Assembly (NCBI RefSeq): GCF_005771635.1
Contig: NZ_VBWP01000005.1
Span: 62,001-126,000, forward strand
DNA: 64,000 bases
Source: Culicoidibacter larvae
Lineage (GTDB): Bacteria > Bacillota_I > Bacilli_A > Culicoidibacterales > Culicoidibacteraceae
Reading direction: 5' to 3'
A program made the position numbers and the translations under genes. Positions 1 through 8,284 of the stretch are shown here, piece after piece. Position 1 is the first letter of the stretch; every line of letters starts with the position of its first letter. The notes under the pieces were generated by a model. It worked only from the letters and a program-made list of their open reading frames with translations. It did no database searches and was not told the origin of the DNA.

Positions 1-474
1 CTCAGCAATTTTAAGCGCCATAATATTCAAATCATAAACCGCTTGCGGATTAGCAGCAGTCACAATAATCCAACCGCTATTCAATGCAAAGTATAAATCT
101 GAGTGATCACAGTGAATATTAAGCGGGCCGCTTACGGCACGGTTAATCAAGTTTAACACCATCGGATAACGCGTTCCTGATTGTACCGGCAACTGTTCTA
201 ACATATACATCAATCCGTTTGCACTCGTAGCATTAAATACACGGGCACCGGTTGTTGCTGCTCCATAACAAATTCCTGCAGCACCATGTTCACCATCAGC
301 AGCAATCAATTTTACATTATGTTTTCCGTTTGCGCCCATCATATCTAAGTATTGCGCAACTTCAGTTGATGGACTAATTGGATAATATCCCATCACATGA
401 TAATTAATATCGGCAGCAGCAATTGCTGCCATCTCATTTCCGGACTTAAATCCGTCTACTTGTTTCTTTGCCAT
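1..474 (-). CDS. 2-oxoacid:ferredoxin oxidoreductase, alpha subunit (partial, C-terminus outside window)
   Basis: This is the N-terminal part of the subunit that, with the beta subunit, binds thiamine pyrophosphate and oxidatively decarboxylates a 2-oxoacid such as pyruvate, passing electrons to ferredoxin. The visible 158 codons begin MAKKQVDGFKSGNEMAAIAA and include YYPISPSTEVAQYL and DGEHGAAGICYGAATTGARV, typical of the pyrimidine-binding alpha domain of this family. The start codon overlaps the stop of the upstream gamma/delta gene by one base (TAATG), so the two are translationally coupled. The gene runs off the left edge, and a beta-subunit gene is expected beyond it. The exact substrate (pyruvate, 2-oxoisovalerate or 2-oxoglutarate) cannot be told from this fragment. 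Confidence 0.88.
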   Translation of the reverse strand, partial: MAKKQVDGFKSGNEMAAIAAADINYHVMGYYPISPSTEVAQYLDMMGANGKHNVKLIAADGEHGAAGICYGAATTGARVFNATSANGLMYMLEQLPVQSGTRYPMVLNLINRAVSGPLNIHCDHSDLYFALNSGWIIVTAANPQAVYDLNIMALKIAE

Positions 475-1466
475 TATTTTTTACCTCCTAAATAAGGAAA
501 GCTCTTTTCAAAACGATGCGCCTCAGCATATCCTTGCGTTTCAACCATATCAACAAGTGCACTGGTAGGACATACCTGAACACATTTCAAGCAACCTTTG
601 CAGTAATTATAATCAATACCTTTAAGGAACATTGCTTCACGTCCGCGCGCATCCGTTCCTTCTTCCCAGACAAAACAATAATCAGGACAAACATTATCAC
701 AGTTTGAACAATGAATACATTTTGATTCAATCCACTCAGGTAAATATCCTTCACGAGAAGCACTTAAATTCTTTTTAAAACTATTAGCACCTTCAATAAC
801 ACCACCAAGCAACTGAGTCTCGTAACCAAATGGTGTCTCAATTGTTTGACGTGATTGTGTCGTTGAAACTTCAAACTCAGCAATTTGAGCTTGGCTCATA
901 CCATCTTTGAAAGTATCAATATTCGGTCCAACTAAATGTGGATACTTATAGCCAAACATCTTCTCAATTGATTTTTCAATATACTCAGGATTTAAAAACT
1001 CAAGCACTTTAAAAATCGCACCTAAAACCGCAGTATTAGACTTAGTTTTATATCCCATCGCAATACTAATTCCGTCAACAGTAACAATTGTTTTCACATC
1101 AGGATTAAACTCATCTTTAATCTGTTGCGGTGTTTTTGGCGTATTAACAATTAAAATCCCTTCCGGATCTAAACCGTTCGTTACTGGTTGGGTCATGAAT
1201 AACTGCTCATGAAAAACCACAACAACTTGCGGAAACTCAACTGGTGAGTAATTTCTGATTGTCATTGTGTTACTAGCAAAACGAATAAATGTTTTAACCG
1301 GCGCTCCTTTTTTCTCAGAACCATAATCAGCAAAACAAATCGCATGCAATGCTGAGCCGCTTACTCCGACTTCAGCAAGCATTTGTCCGGCAGAGTATGC
1401 TCCTTGACCACCAATAGACTCTAAACGAATCTCAAAGAACCCTTGTTCATTTGGTATAAACTGCAT
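474..1466 (-). CDS. 2-oxoacid:ferredoxin oxidoreductase, fused gamma and delta (ferredoxin) subunits
   Basis: The 330-residue protein joins two subunits of the enzyme. Residues 1 to about 190 resemble the gamma subunit (GIGGQG-like ESIGGQGAYSAGQML near the start, then DYGSEKKGAPVKTFIRF). The C-terminus is a two-cluster ferredoxin with CxxCxxCxxxC at C250, C253, C256 and C260, and again at C289, C292, C295 and C299, each followed by Pro. It should carry electrons from the TPP subunits to soluble ferredoxin. A GAGGTG ribosome site lies upstream of the ATG. It is the first gene of an operon that continues into the alpha subunit. Gamma-delta fusions are known in this family, so the architecture is not unique. 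Confidence 0.9.
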   Translation of the reverse strand: MQFIPNEQGFFEIRLESIGGQGAYSAGQMLAEVGVSGSALHAICFADYGSEKKGAPVKTFIRFASNTMTIRNYSPVEFPQVVVVFHEQLFMTQPVTNGLDPEGILIVNTPKTPQQIKDEFNPDVKTIVTVDGISIAMGYKTKSNTAVLGAIFKVLEFLNPEYIEKSIEKMFGYKYPHLVGPNIDTFKDGMSQAQIAEFEVSTTQSRQTIETPFGYETQLLGGVIEGANSFKKNLSASREGYLPEWIESKCIHCSNCDNVCPDYCFVWEEGTDARGREAMFLKGIDYNYCKGCLKCVQVCPTSALVDMVETQGYAEAHRFEKSFPYLGGKK

Positions 1467-1521
1467 ATATTTTCACCTCAAAATTTCTATAAAAGCTTTT
1501 TAAACAAAGCATTACCCCACC

Positions 1522-1527
1522 ATTATA
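1522..1527 (-). promoter_or_regulatory. -10 element of the oxidoreductase operon promoter
   Basis: A TATAAT hexamer lies on the minus strand about 55 bases before the start codon at 1466. No good -35 hexamer stands at the usual spacing, so the call is tentative. Confidence 0.4.
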
Positions 1528-1644
1528 CACCACTTTTTTGGGAATAACTACCAAAAAGATAATTAATGTGAATTAGTTAAAAAAAGTACTATTTATCCTT
1601 TGTTTTATTTGGTTTTTCACATATAAAACTGTGTGAGAAAAGCG

Positions 1645-1675
1645 AAAAAAACCGGTAATATCGCACCAGTTTTTT
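1645..1675 (-). terminator. Intrinsic terminator of the nadK-pseudouridine synthase operon
   Basis: On the minus strand ACTGGT and ACCGGT pair around an 8-base loop, followed by a run of seven T. The hairpin overlaps the stop codon of the upstream gene. Confidence 0.75.
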
Positions 1676-2576
1676 AATCATTATTATAGAGTTTTGCACG
1701 CAAAACATCAGCAAACTTTTGTGGATATTTTGCAGTAATGATAATCTCCTCATGACTATAAGGATGAACAAACCGCAGCTCACCAGCGTGCAGCATTTGG
1801 GCGTCATCATCAAATATTGATTCACCGCCATACAAAGTATCTCCAAGCAATGGGCAATCAATACTTGCCATATGAACCCGAATCTGATGCGTTCTGCCAG
1901 TATCCAAGTCCAACTTAACCAAACTATACTGCCCATTGGTCTTGACCACTTCCACATGAGTTCTGGCAAACTTTCCATCCTCATGAACTTCCCGCTTAAT
2001 AATACTATCAGTACACTTGCGAATCGGCTGTTCAATACTAAAAACATCTTCGGCTGGTCTTCCGGACACAATCGCGTAATACATGCGAACATGGGATGCT
2101 TTTCCCAACAAATATTGTGTATGCCGCTCTTTAGCAATTAAAACCAAGCCACTTGTATCCTTATCTAATCTAGTCAATACATGAATGGTAGATTTGAGTT
2201 CTATTTGTTGATAGTAAGCTAAAACCCGTTGTGCCAGAGAGTCATCGTTCTCTACCCTTGAAGGTATCGTCAACAAACCAGCAGGTTTATTGACCACAAG
2301 CAAATAGTCATCTTCGTAACAGATTTCTATTTTACCAGCATTCGGTTTCATTGATTGGGAGATTACCTCTGGAAGGGCAATGACTAGACGGTCTCCCGCT
2401 TCCAGCCAATAGCTCAACTCGACTTGTTGTTCATTAACTAAAACTAACCCGCTTGAACGCAAGTTAGCTAAACTACGTCGTGAAAACTGTTTATCCTGCA
2501 AAAAACTTTTTATTGAATTTGGAACATCATTGCCTTCAATGGTCCAGTAAAATCTGCGGCCATCAAATGAATGCAT
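1674..2576 (-). CDS. RluA-family 23S rRNA/tRNA pseudouridine synthase
   Basis: Isomerises uridine to pseudouridine in structured RNA. Counted from the chosen start, the RluA motif RLDKDTSG is at residues 136-143, with the catalytic Asp in RLD. Further signatures are VVNKPAGLLTIPS and DTGRTHQIRVHMASI. The first 80 residues look like an S4 RNA-binding domain. The reading frame is open further upstream, but the ATG at 2576 has a GGGGAAGAG ribosome site about 6 bases before it and leaves only a 14-base overlap with nadK; the longer version would overlap by 74 bases. It forms a two-gene operon with nadK, a common pairing in Bacillota. The exact target (RluC-, RluD- or YjbO-like) is not assignable. 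Confidence 0.9.
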   Translation of the reverse strand: MHSFDGRRFYWTIEGNDVPNSIKSFLQDKQFSRRSLANLRSSGLVLVNEQQVELSYWLEAGDRLVIALPEVISQSMKPNAGKIEICYEDDYLLVVNKPAGLLTIPSRVENDDSLAQRVLAYYQQIELKSTIHVLTRLDKDTSGLVLIAKERHTQYLLGKASHVRMYYAIVSGRPAEDVFSIEQPIRKCTDSIIKREVHEDGKFARTHVEVVKTNGQYSLVKLDLDTGRTHQIRVHMASIDCPLLGDTLYGGESIFDDDAQMLHAGELRFVHPYSHEEIIITAKYPQKFADVLRAKLYNND

Positions 2577-3345
2577 CGCGCACTCTTCCCCAGAAGCTTT
2601 TTGGTCGATACCGAACGAAGCGTGCATGCGAATCACTCAATCCGGTTCGAATACGTTTTACCTCACTGCATATATTATTTAAATGATCATAGGTTAACGT
2701 CACATTACTATGATCAACAAAATGAAACTCAATAATATGTTTTTTTCCTAAAACCATTGGTGAACCAATAGTTCGGTAAACATTATTATTAATTGAAGCT
2801 ATCTCAGTTAATTGATACCCTAATAAATCCGGGTGAAGCAACGCTCCTCCCAAAGACTTATTGTATCCAGTGCTGCCTGATGGTGTGGATACACATAAAC
2901 CAGTTCCCCTGAAAGTTTCAAATTCAAGTCCATTAATGGTCACATCAATACGTAAAGTTCGCAATGAATTTAAAACTGTTATCTCATTCAACGCTCGGTA
3001 TTTCAAAATTCCGCAGGTTCCATCAATCTCTACATCCAAAACCGGAAACTCAGCGATTGTATAATTATCACGTAAAATATGTTCAATAACCTCATCAACT
3101 TCTGAAATATGCCAGTCTGTATAGAAGCCCAAACTTCCGGAATGTATCCCTAAGAACATGCATGAATCTAACTTCTCCGAATAGCGCTGAAAAGCCTCTA
3201 ATAAAGTGCCATCTCCACCTATAGATATAACTAATTCAGGGTTCTTCAAATCAAGCTTAAATCCTCCCTGTTGCAAACGCTCAATTATATATGATTTCTT
3301 TTCTTTTGACTGCTCATCATTCCGAGCAATTGCGCAGAATCGCAT
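2563..3345 (-). CDS. nadK: NAD kinase
   Basis: Phosphorylates NAD to NADP using ATP or polyphosphate. The 260-residue length matches the short Bacillota form (PpnK). The GGDGT motif is at residues 43-47, and PSGSTGYNKSLGGALLHPD marks the second conserved nucleotide-binding segment. The ATG is preceded by AGAGGTGATTTC, a good ribosome site. It overlaps the downstream pseudouridine synthase gene by 14 bases, which implies one transcript. The divergent neighbour is a CYTH-domain gene, an arrangement that recurs in Bacillota (compare yjbK-yjbN in Bacillus). Confidence 0.95.
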   Translation of the reverse strand: MRFCAIARNDEQSKEKKSYIIERLQQGGFKLDLKNPELVISIGGDGTLLEAFQRYSEKLDSCMFLGIHSGSLGFYTDWHISEVDEVIEHILRDNYTIAEFPVLDVEIDGTCGILKYRALNEITVLNSLRTLRIDVTINGLEFETFRGTGLCVSTPSGSTGYNKSLGGALLHPDLLGYQLTEIASINNNVYRTIGSPMVLGKKHIIEFHFVDHSNVTLTYDHLNNICSEVKRIRTGLSDSHARFVRYRPKSFWGRVRDAFI

Positions 3346-3449
3346 GAAATCACCTCTTCTTTTCTCCCCACTATTGTACCATATTTCTTAAGTACATTTT
3401 GTTTATTTTACCATATAGTAAAAAAATATTGTGAATATATGCGAAAAGG

Positions 3450-3478
3450 TTGACTTTTGTTCTAATTCCCTATTTAAT
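3450..3478 (+). promoter_or_regulatory. Promoter of the CYTH gene
   Basis: TTGACT and TTTAAT are separated by 17 bases, ending about 40 bases before the start at 3518. A GAGGAGTGAAATAG ribosome site follows. Confidence 0.6.
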
Positions 3479-3517
3479 ATAGGGTGAGGATTTGAAATTA
3501 TATGAGGAGTGAAATAG

Positions 3518-4126
3518 ATGCCTACATCACAATTAGAGATTGAATTTAAAAATTTGCTCACAAAGAAGGAATTTCATGATTTATGCCATCAATTACATGT
3601 AAGTGAGAACTTATTCGAATTGCAGCGTAACTACTATCTTGATACCGACAATCAAACATTAAAAACAATGAATACGGCATTGCGATTACGCATTCGTAAA
3701 AACATAGCCCAAATCATGTTAAAAATTGCAACTGAAGATATCCATGAACATATTGAAATTAATGAGGTTCTTGACTTTCCTATTGAAACACCAGAAAATA
3801 TTACTTCATGGATTGATCAAATTCCTGACGCTTTCAAAGATATACTAATGACCAATGATATTCCACTAAGCGAGCTTCGCTTAATTGCCAAAATTGCAAC
3901 TTTCCGGGCTGAGATCCCATATGATAAGGGACGTCTTTTCCTAGATTTTAATCGTTACGGAAAAGAGGATTACGAATTAGAATTAGAATACCCTGATCTT
4001 GACGAAGGGGCAGTTGTTTTCAATGACTTCCTCATCCAACATAATATTGATCGGCGGATTGCTAAACCAAAAATAGCACGAGCTGCTGAGTTCAGTGTTG
4101 CTCAAGCTCGCGGAGATGTTTCATAA
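3518..4126 (+). CDS. CYTH domain protein (triphosphate tunnel metalloenzyme family)
   Basis: A 202-residue protein of the CYTH fold, a beta-tunnel that binds triphosphates and divalent metal. The ExExK signature is E7, E9 and K11 (LEIEFKNLL). Conserved internal strands include YYLDTDN, ALRLRIRK and LELEYPD, which supply the acidic and basic residues lining the tunnel. It resembles Bacillus YjbK, whose neighbours also include NAD kinase and a pseudouridine synthase. The physiological substrate is unknown; inorganic triphosphatase activity is known for some members. It is transcribed away from nadK. Its 3' end overlaps the coiA-like gene tail to tail by 35 bases. Confidence 0.88.
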   Translation: MPTSQLEIEFKNLLTKKEFHDLCHQLHVSENLFELQRNYYLDTDNQTLKTMNTALRLRIRKNIAQIMLKIATEDIHEHIEINEVLDFPIETPENITSWIDQIPDAFKDILMTNDIPLSELRLIAKIATFRAEIPYDKGRLFLDFNRYGKEDYELELEYPDLDEGAVVFNDFLIQHNIDRRIAKPKIARAAEFSVAQARGDVS

Positions 4127-5054
4127 ACATTGTTATCCCTAAAACTATAGCTTCAGTTCTTGAAGCTATAGTTTTTTCTTTTTCCATCGCAAGTATGCAG
4201 TCCTCGACATCAGTAATACCACAACAAAAGTAATAAAAGATAATCTGTAACTGCCAATTAAATATCCCCACATGTATCTGAGGAAGTCTATACTTAATGG
4301 AAAAGAATTTTTCATATTGAATTTTCATATGCACAAGTTGATAATTCATTATTGCATACTTACGTTTATAGCGGATCCTTTTCTGCCAAAATAATAAATA
4401 TTTATCAAGCAAATAGTTTGGTCTACCTGATTTTAGTTTCCTAGTAAACAAAAAGAATGGGTTATTCTCCTTACCGGCAACGAACTTTTCAGCCAAAATA
4501 GTTGTCATTGATATACGAATAATATTAGTAAGAACAATGAGCTTCTTTTTTCGCACATCAAAAAAATACAAATTATCTTGCACATATAATTTTTGTAAAA
4601 TAAATGCAGGCAGCTGAAACTTATCACTTTTTATTTGTTTTAGAATACTTGCTGAAGATAACCAACACATGTTTTCATATAAATTATGATAATCATTTGT
4701 CCGCTCAGCAATCTCTGTCACTGTAATTGGACTGCACTGTACTTCAATACAAAGCTGACTCTCATTTATGGCAATATCTGCGCGTCTTCTGGCCTCTCTG
4801 TGGCGTTGTTCATTCACTACCGAGTAGCCATACTCTTGAAACCATTGGCTAATCTCGTCTTGAATAGCCAAATGTTCTTTATTATTGTATTGCTGCGGAT
4901 TATGATTCGAGCAAACATGAGCAAAATGTTTTCTTCGATACCTCCCGCCTTTCAACTGAACCGTCTCTTTACACGACGGACAAGAATATTTATTTGTGCA
5001 TACCGCCTGGCTAGCATCAATAAGCTGATTAGCATCGTCTCTTGCAAAGCGCAT
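4092..5054 (-). CDS. coiA: CoiA-like competence protein, predicted PD-(D/E)XK nuclease
   Basis: CoiA is needed for recombination of imported DNA in competent streptococci. This 320-residue protein has an N-terminal zinc-ribbon-like patch (CPSC at 25-28, H43, H46) and then a nuclease-like core: E82, D93 in RRADIAI and E104-x-Q106 in CIEVQCS. This fits the restriction-endonuclease fold proposed for CoiA. The basic, hydrophobic C-terminal half has no recognised motif. The ribosome site GGGGTGATGAA lies only a few bases after a strong terminator hairpin. Its last 28 codons contain the terminator of the convergent CYTH gene. No other competence gene is in the window, so a role in uptake is inferred from the family alone. 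Confidence 0.8.
   Translation of the reverse strand: MRFARDDANQLIDASQAVCTNKYSCPSCKETVQLKGGRYRRKHFAHVCSNHNPQQYNNKEHLAIQDEISQWFQEYGYSVVNEQRHREARRRADIAINESQLCIEVQCSPITVTEIAERTNDYHNLYENMCWLSSASILKQIKSDKFQLPAFILQKLYVQDNLYFFDVRKKKLIVLTNIIRISMTTILAEKFVAGKENNPFFLFTRKLKSGRPNYLLDKYLLFWQKRIRYKRKYAIMNYQLVHMKIQYEKFFSIKYRLPQIHVGIFNWQLQIIFYYFCCGITDVEDCILAMEKEKTIASRTEAIVLGITMFMKHLRELEQH
4141..4181 (+). terminator. Terminator of the CYTH gene, embedded in coiA
   Basis: A near-perfect hairpin (CTATAGCTTCA paired with TGAAGCTATAG, 4-base loop) is followed on plus by TTTTTTCTTTTT. It lies inside the last codons of the convergent coiA-like gene. Confidence 0.85.
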
Positions 5055-5069
5055 TTCATCACCCCAAAT

Positions 5070-5117
5070 AAAAAAATCTGATTGTTACTTATTATTTCGT
5101 AACAATCAGATTTTTTT
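5070..5117 (-). terminator. Strong hairpin terminator between cls and coiA
   Basis: A 19-base perfect stem (AAAAAAATCTGATTGTTAC and its complement) surrounds a loop of about 10 bases, ending in a seven-T run on the minus strand. It ends about 15 bases before the coiA start codon, leaving no room for a separate coiA promoter after it. It could work in both directions. Confidence 0.88.
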
Positions 5118-5121
5118 CTCA

Positions 5122-6690
5122 CTAAAACACTGGTGAAAATACCCGCATCAAAAGCTCAATAATTTTTTGCCAAAATGGTCGTTGCCGCCATTTCTGTAAA
5201 TCAATCTCACTTGATGCCTTAATATCAGCTTCAATAAAGCGTTCAATACTATGAATTGCCTGATGTTCATAGAAAAAGCCATGCAATTCAAAATTTATCA
5301 TTAAAGAACGCACATCAAGATTCACAGTTCCCAGAGCAGCAATATCATTATCAACTAACAATAACTTACTATGTTGAAATTTACCATCCAATGTATAAAT
5401 TTTAACTCCAGCCTCAAGTAAATCACGAATATAACTCCGCGAACAATAATACACTGTTTTCTTATCAGGACGATCCGGAAATATTATCCGAACATCAATT
5501 CCTACCATGGCTGCTGCCTTTAAGGCCTGTAAAATATCATCTGTCGGAATTAGGTATGGTGTTGTCAGCCAAATCCGCTCCTGCGCACCATTAATAAGCC
5601 GGTAATAAGCATTCTTAATTGGAAAATCTTCAACATCAGGTCCATCAGAAATTAGTTGGATAACACCTTCTTGTTCTGAAGTATCTTTACTCCAATTCCG
5701 AAAAAAGAGATGCTCCTCACCATCGTCAACAAAACTCTCCTGAGTAGCAAAAAACCAATCAGCTAAAAATTGTGTTTGCATATATCTTAGTGACGAACCC
5801 TCAATTTGCATCATAACATCCCGCCATAAAAGCTTCTTCTTGGGATAGCCTGCAACATACTCGCGCCCCATATTATAACCGCCGGTGAATCCGATTTTAC
5901 CGTCTACAACAATTAATTTACGATGATTAGCATGCATGTGATCCATATAAAATGCTTTTGGCTCGGCAAATAAACGAAATTCAATACCGCTATCAATAAG
6001 CTCCTCAATAAATTTATTTTCCAAGAATACTGTCCCAACAACATCTGCCAAAATGCGCACTTGGAGACCGGCGCGCGCCTTTTCCATCATAGCATTGAAG
6101 ATTGGCCGTGTGAAACTATCATCGCGAATAATATACATCTCCATATGAATATGATGTTCAGCACGGATAACCGCCTCAAACATCGCATCATAAACCATCT
6201 GATATTCCAAAATGCGCACCTGATTATGCTCATATAACGGCGATTTCGACATCTGACTAATAATACTCATTTCCTTCGTCAACTCGTCATTATAAACGAA
6301 ATCCAGCTGCTTATCCAAATCCTTCAATATATATTTTCGATAGAAATATATATCAGCTTCCTTTTTCTTTTGATAATTCTTCTTAGTAAGCAATGAGTAA
6401 CCTATAAAGAAAAAAGTAAATAATCCCAATACCGGCACAAAGGCAACAACAATAAACCACGCCCACTTAGAAGAAAGTTCATGGTTAGTAATTAATATAT
6501 AAGCTAATGTGACAATCGTAATAGCAAGAATAATTAGATATGGAGTCAGGCCAAAATTACTGAAAATAAGAACTGGAAAAATTAGCAGACCTGCAAAAAT
6601 GAGCAGCCAATATACAATGACTGCTCTTAAAAAATCTTTATATCTCGTCATACGACGTTTTAGTTTTTGTTTGTTAAAAGATTTCTTCAT
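5122..6690 (-). CDS. cls: Cardiolipin synthase (phospholipase D superfamily)
   Basis: Condenses phosphatidylglycerol into cardiolipin at the membrane. The 522-residue protein has two N-terminal membrane helices (about residues 19-60 and 75-98). The two catalytic HKD motifs are HANHRKLIVVDGKIGFTGG near residue 252 and QHSKLLLVDNDIAALGTVN near 439. Length and architecture match Bacillota ClsA/YwnE enzymes. It lies 33 bases after the spx-like stop, so co-transcription with spx is possible. Its 3' end has a strong terminator. Confidence 0.95.
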   Translation of the reverse strand: MKKSFNKQKLKRRMTRYKDFLRAVIVYWLLIFAGLLIFPVLIFSNFGLTPYLIILAITIVTLAYILITNHELSSKWAWFIVVAFVPVLGLFTFFFIGYSLLTKKNYQKKKEADIYFYRKYILKDLDKQLDFVYNDELTKEMSIISQMSKSPLYEHNQVRILEYQMVYDAMFEAVIRAEHHIHMEMYIIRDDSFTRPIFNAMMEKARAGLQVRILADVVGTVFLENKFIEELIDSGIEFRLFAEPKAFYMDHMHANHRKLIVVDGKIGFTGGYNMGREYVAGYPKKKLLWRDVMMQIEGSSLRYMQTQFLADWFFATQESFVDDGEEHLFFRNWSKDTSEQEGVIQLISDGPDVEDFPIKNAYYRLINGAQERIWLTTPYLIPTDDILQALKAAAMVGIDVRIIFPDRPDKKTVYYCSRSYIRDLLEAGVKIYTLDGKFQHSKLLLVDNDIAALGTVNLDVRSLMINFELHGFFYEHQAIHSIERFIEADIKASSEIDLQKWRQRPFWQKIIELLMRVFSPVF

Positions 6691-6723
6691 GCCCTCTAAA
6701 CCTTTAGTAATATTTATGACTAT

Positions 6724-7200
6724 TTATTTATGTTTTAATGCTGGCGAAATATCTATACCTGCGCTTGTAGCTGCAGCTAAAATATTATGCACAGAAGTAC
6801 AGTCTTTGAAATTCATACATGATTCACACGCAATTGAAAGTTCTCTCAACTCACGTGGAATAAAAGCTCTAATCTCCTCATCATTATAACCAACTTGAAG
6901 TCGTTTATCATCAATGATGATTGGACGGCGTAATATGCTTGGATTTTTTTGAATAAATTCAATCAGTTCTGACATAGACATAGAATCTACATCAATACCA
7001 TCTTCAACAATTATTTTGGAACGCTTTGAAATAATATCTTCTGTACCATTCTCAGTACGTTCAAGAATATACTTGATTTCTGAGCCAGATAAAGGAGTAA
7101 CAAAGAGATTTTTTTCGCGATATTTCAATCCAAAATCATCAAGCCATTTTTTTGCCTTACGACAAGATGAACAACTAGGGGTTGTATAGATTGTAATCAT
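6724..7200 (-). CDS. spx: Spx-like ArsC-family regulator with extra C-terminal cysteine segment
   Basis: Spx binds the RNA polymerase alpha C-terminal domain and redirects transcription during disulfide stress. The redox switch CSSC lies at C10 and C13, exactly as in canonical Spx, and RRPIIIDDKRLQVGYNDEEI is the conserved central block. The ATG at 7200 is preferred over one 12 bases upstream because GGTGG lies at the right distance and the cysteines then take canonical numbers. The protein is about 158 residues against the usual 131. The extra tail carries three more cysteines in CESCMNFKDC, which I do not know from standard Spx. MgsR-type regulation is an alternative. Confidence 0.87.
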   Translation of the reverse strand: MITIYTTPSCSSCRKAKKWLDDFGLKYREKNLFVTPLSGSEIKYILERTENGTEDIISKRSKIIVEDGIDVDSMSMSELIEFIQKNPSILRRPIIIDDKRLQVGYNDEEIRAFIPRELRELSIACESCMNFKDCTSVHNILAAATSAGIDISPALKHK

Positions 7201-7244
7201 TCTATCCACCATCCTTTTTCGTATAATAGACCGCTAAATTGTGC

Positions 7245-7280
7245 AAAAGAGTGGTCCTGATGTAATTGTACCACTCTTTT
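7245..7280 (-). terminator. Terminator after oppF
   Basis: An 11-base stem (AAAAGAGTGGT with its complement) and a loop of about 14 bases, in the gap between oppF and spx. The T-run after the stem on minus is short. Confidence 0.7.
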
Positions 7281-7327
7281 TTTGCAAATTCAATTTATTT
7301 TGATATGAAGATATTTATTCACACTAT

Positions 7328-8284
7328 TTACCGATTTTTAGCAGCTAATTCAGCTTTGTAGTGTTTCAATTCCTCTTCATTGGCACGAATAAAGTGCCCT
7401 GGCGTAATCTCAACCCATTCCGGCCCTGATGTTGAATAATCATGCATTGCTGGATTGTAAACAATCCGGCGACGGCTACGTTCATAATCAGGATTTGGTA
7501 ATGGTATTGCCGATAATAATGATTTTGTATATGGGTGTAATGGATTATTATACAATTCTTCCGAAGTTGCAAGTTCCATTAATTTCCCACCGTACATTAC
7601 CCCAACACGATCACTGATGTATTTAACCATTGATAAATCATGGGCAATAAATAAATAAGTTAAGTTACGTTCCTTTTGTAAATGTTTCAATAAGTTTACT
7701 ACTTGCGCCTGAATAGAAACATCCAAAGCTGAAATTGCCTCATCAGCAATGATAAAGTCGGGCTCCATAATTAATGCCCGGGCAATCCCGATCCGTTGCC
7801 GTTGTCCGCCTGAAAACTCATGCGGGAAACGGTTGGCGTGATCACGATTTAAACCAACAATTTCAAGGATTTCATATACTTTTTCCATACGCTCAGCTTC
7901 GTTTTTCCCAATTTTATGGATAACTAAGCCTTCAGCGATAATATCAGCAACTTTCATACGCGGATTTAGTGATGCCATTGGATCCTGGAAAATCATTTGC
8001 ATATTCCGACGTAATGTTTTGATTGCTTTACCCGACATCTTACCAGAGATATCTTCTCCCAAAAAGGTAAGTTGTCCTCCAGTTGGTTTATAAAGACGAA
8101 TAATACTTCGACCAGTAGTTGACTTTCCTGAACCAGACTCACCAACAAGACCAAATGTTTCGCCACGATAAATATCAAAACTAATATCATCAACAGCCTT
8201 TACTGTCTTTTTATTATTAATACGGAAATGTTGTTTCAAGTTACGTACTGATAAAACGATTTCTCTTTCATTTGTTGCAGTCAT
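7328..8284 (-). CDS. oppF: Oligopeptide ABC transporter ATP-binding protein OppF
   Basis: One of two ATPases driving oligopeptide import. Motifs in order: Walker [10 protein letters not shown] near residue 50, Q-loop MIFQDPMASLNPR, signature FSGGQRQRIGIARAL, Walker B FIIADEAISALDVS, and switch histidine IAHDLS. The C-terminal oligopeptide domain includes NPLHPYTKSLLSAIPLP. Its start overlaps the oppD stop by one base (TAATG). It is the last gene of the oppABCDF cluster and is followed by a hairpin terminator. Confidence 0.94.
   Translation of the reverse strand: MTATNEREIVLSVRNLKQHFRINNKKTVKAVDDISFDIYRGETFGLVGESGSGKSTTGRSIIRLYKPTGGQLTFLGEDISGKMSGKAIKTLRRNMQMIFQDPMASLNPRMKVADIIAEGLVIHKIGKNEAERMEKVYEILEIVGLNRDHANRFPHEFSGGQRQRIGIARALIMEPDFIIADEAISALDVSIQAQVVNLLKHLQKERNLTYLFIAHDLSMVKYISDRVGVMYGGKLMELATSEELYNNPLHPYTKSLLSAIPLPNPDYERSRRRIVYNPAMHDYSTSGPEWVEITPGHFIRANEEELKHYKAELAAKNR

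Noticed and set aside
1589-2137. 182-codon open frame on minus
   Set aside because: Shifted-frame shadow of the RluA-type pseudouridine synthase.
4686-5081. 131-codon open frame on plus
   Set aside because: Antisense to coiA and crosses the cls terminator; no family resemblance.
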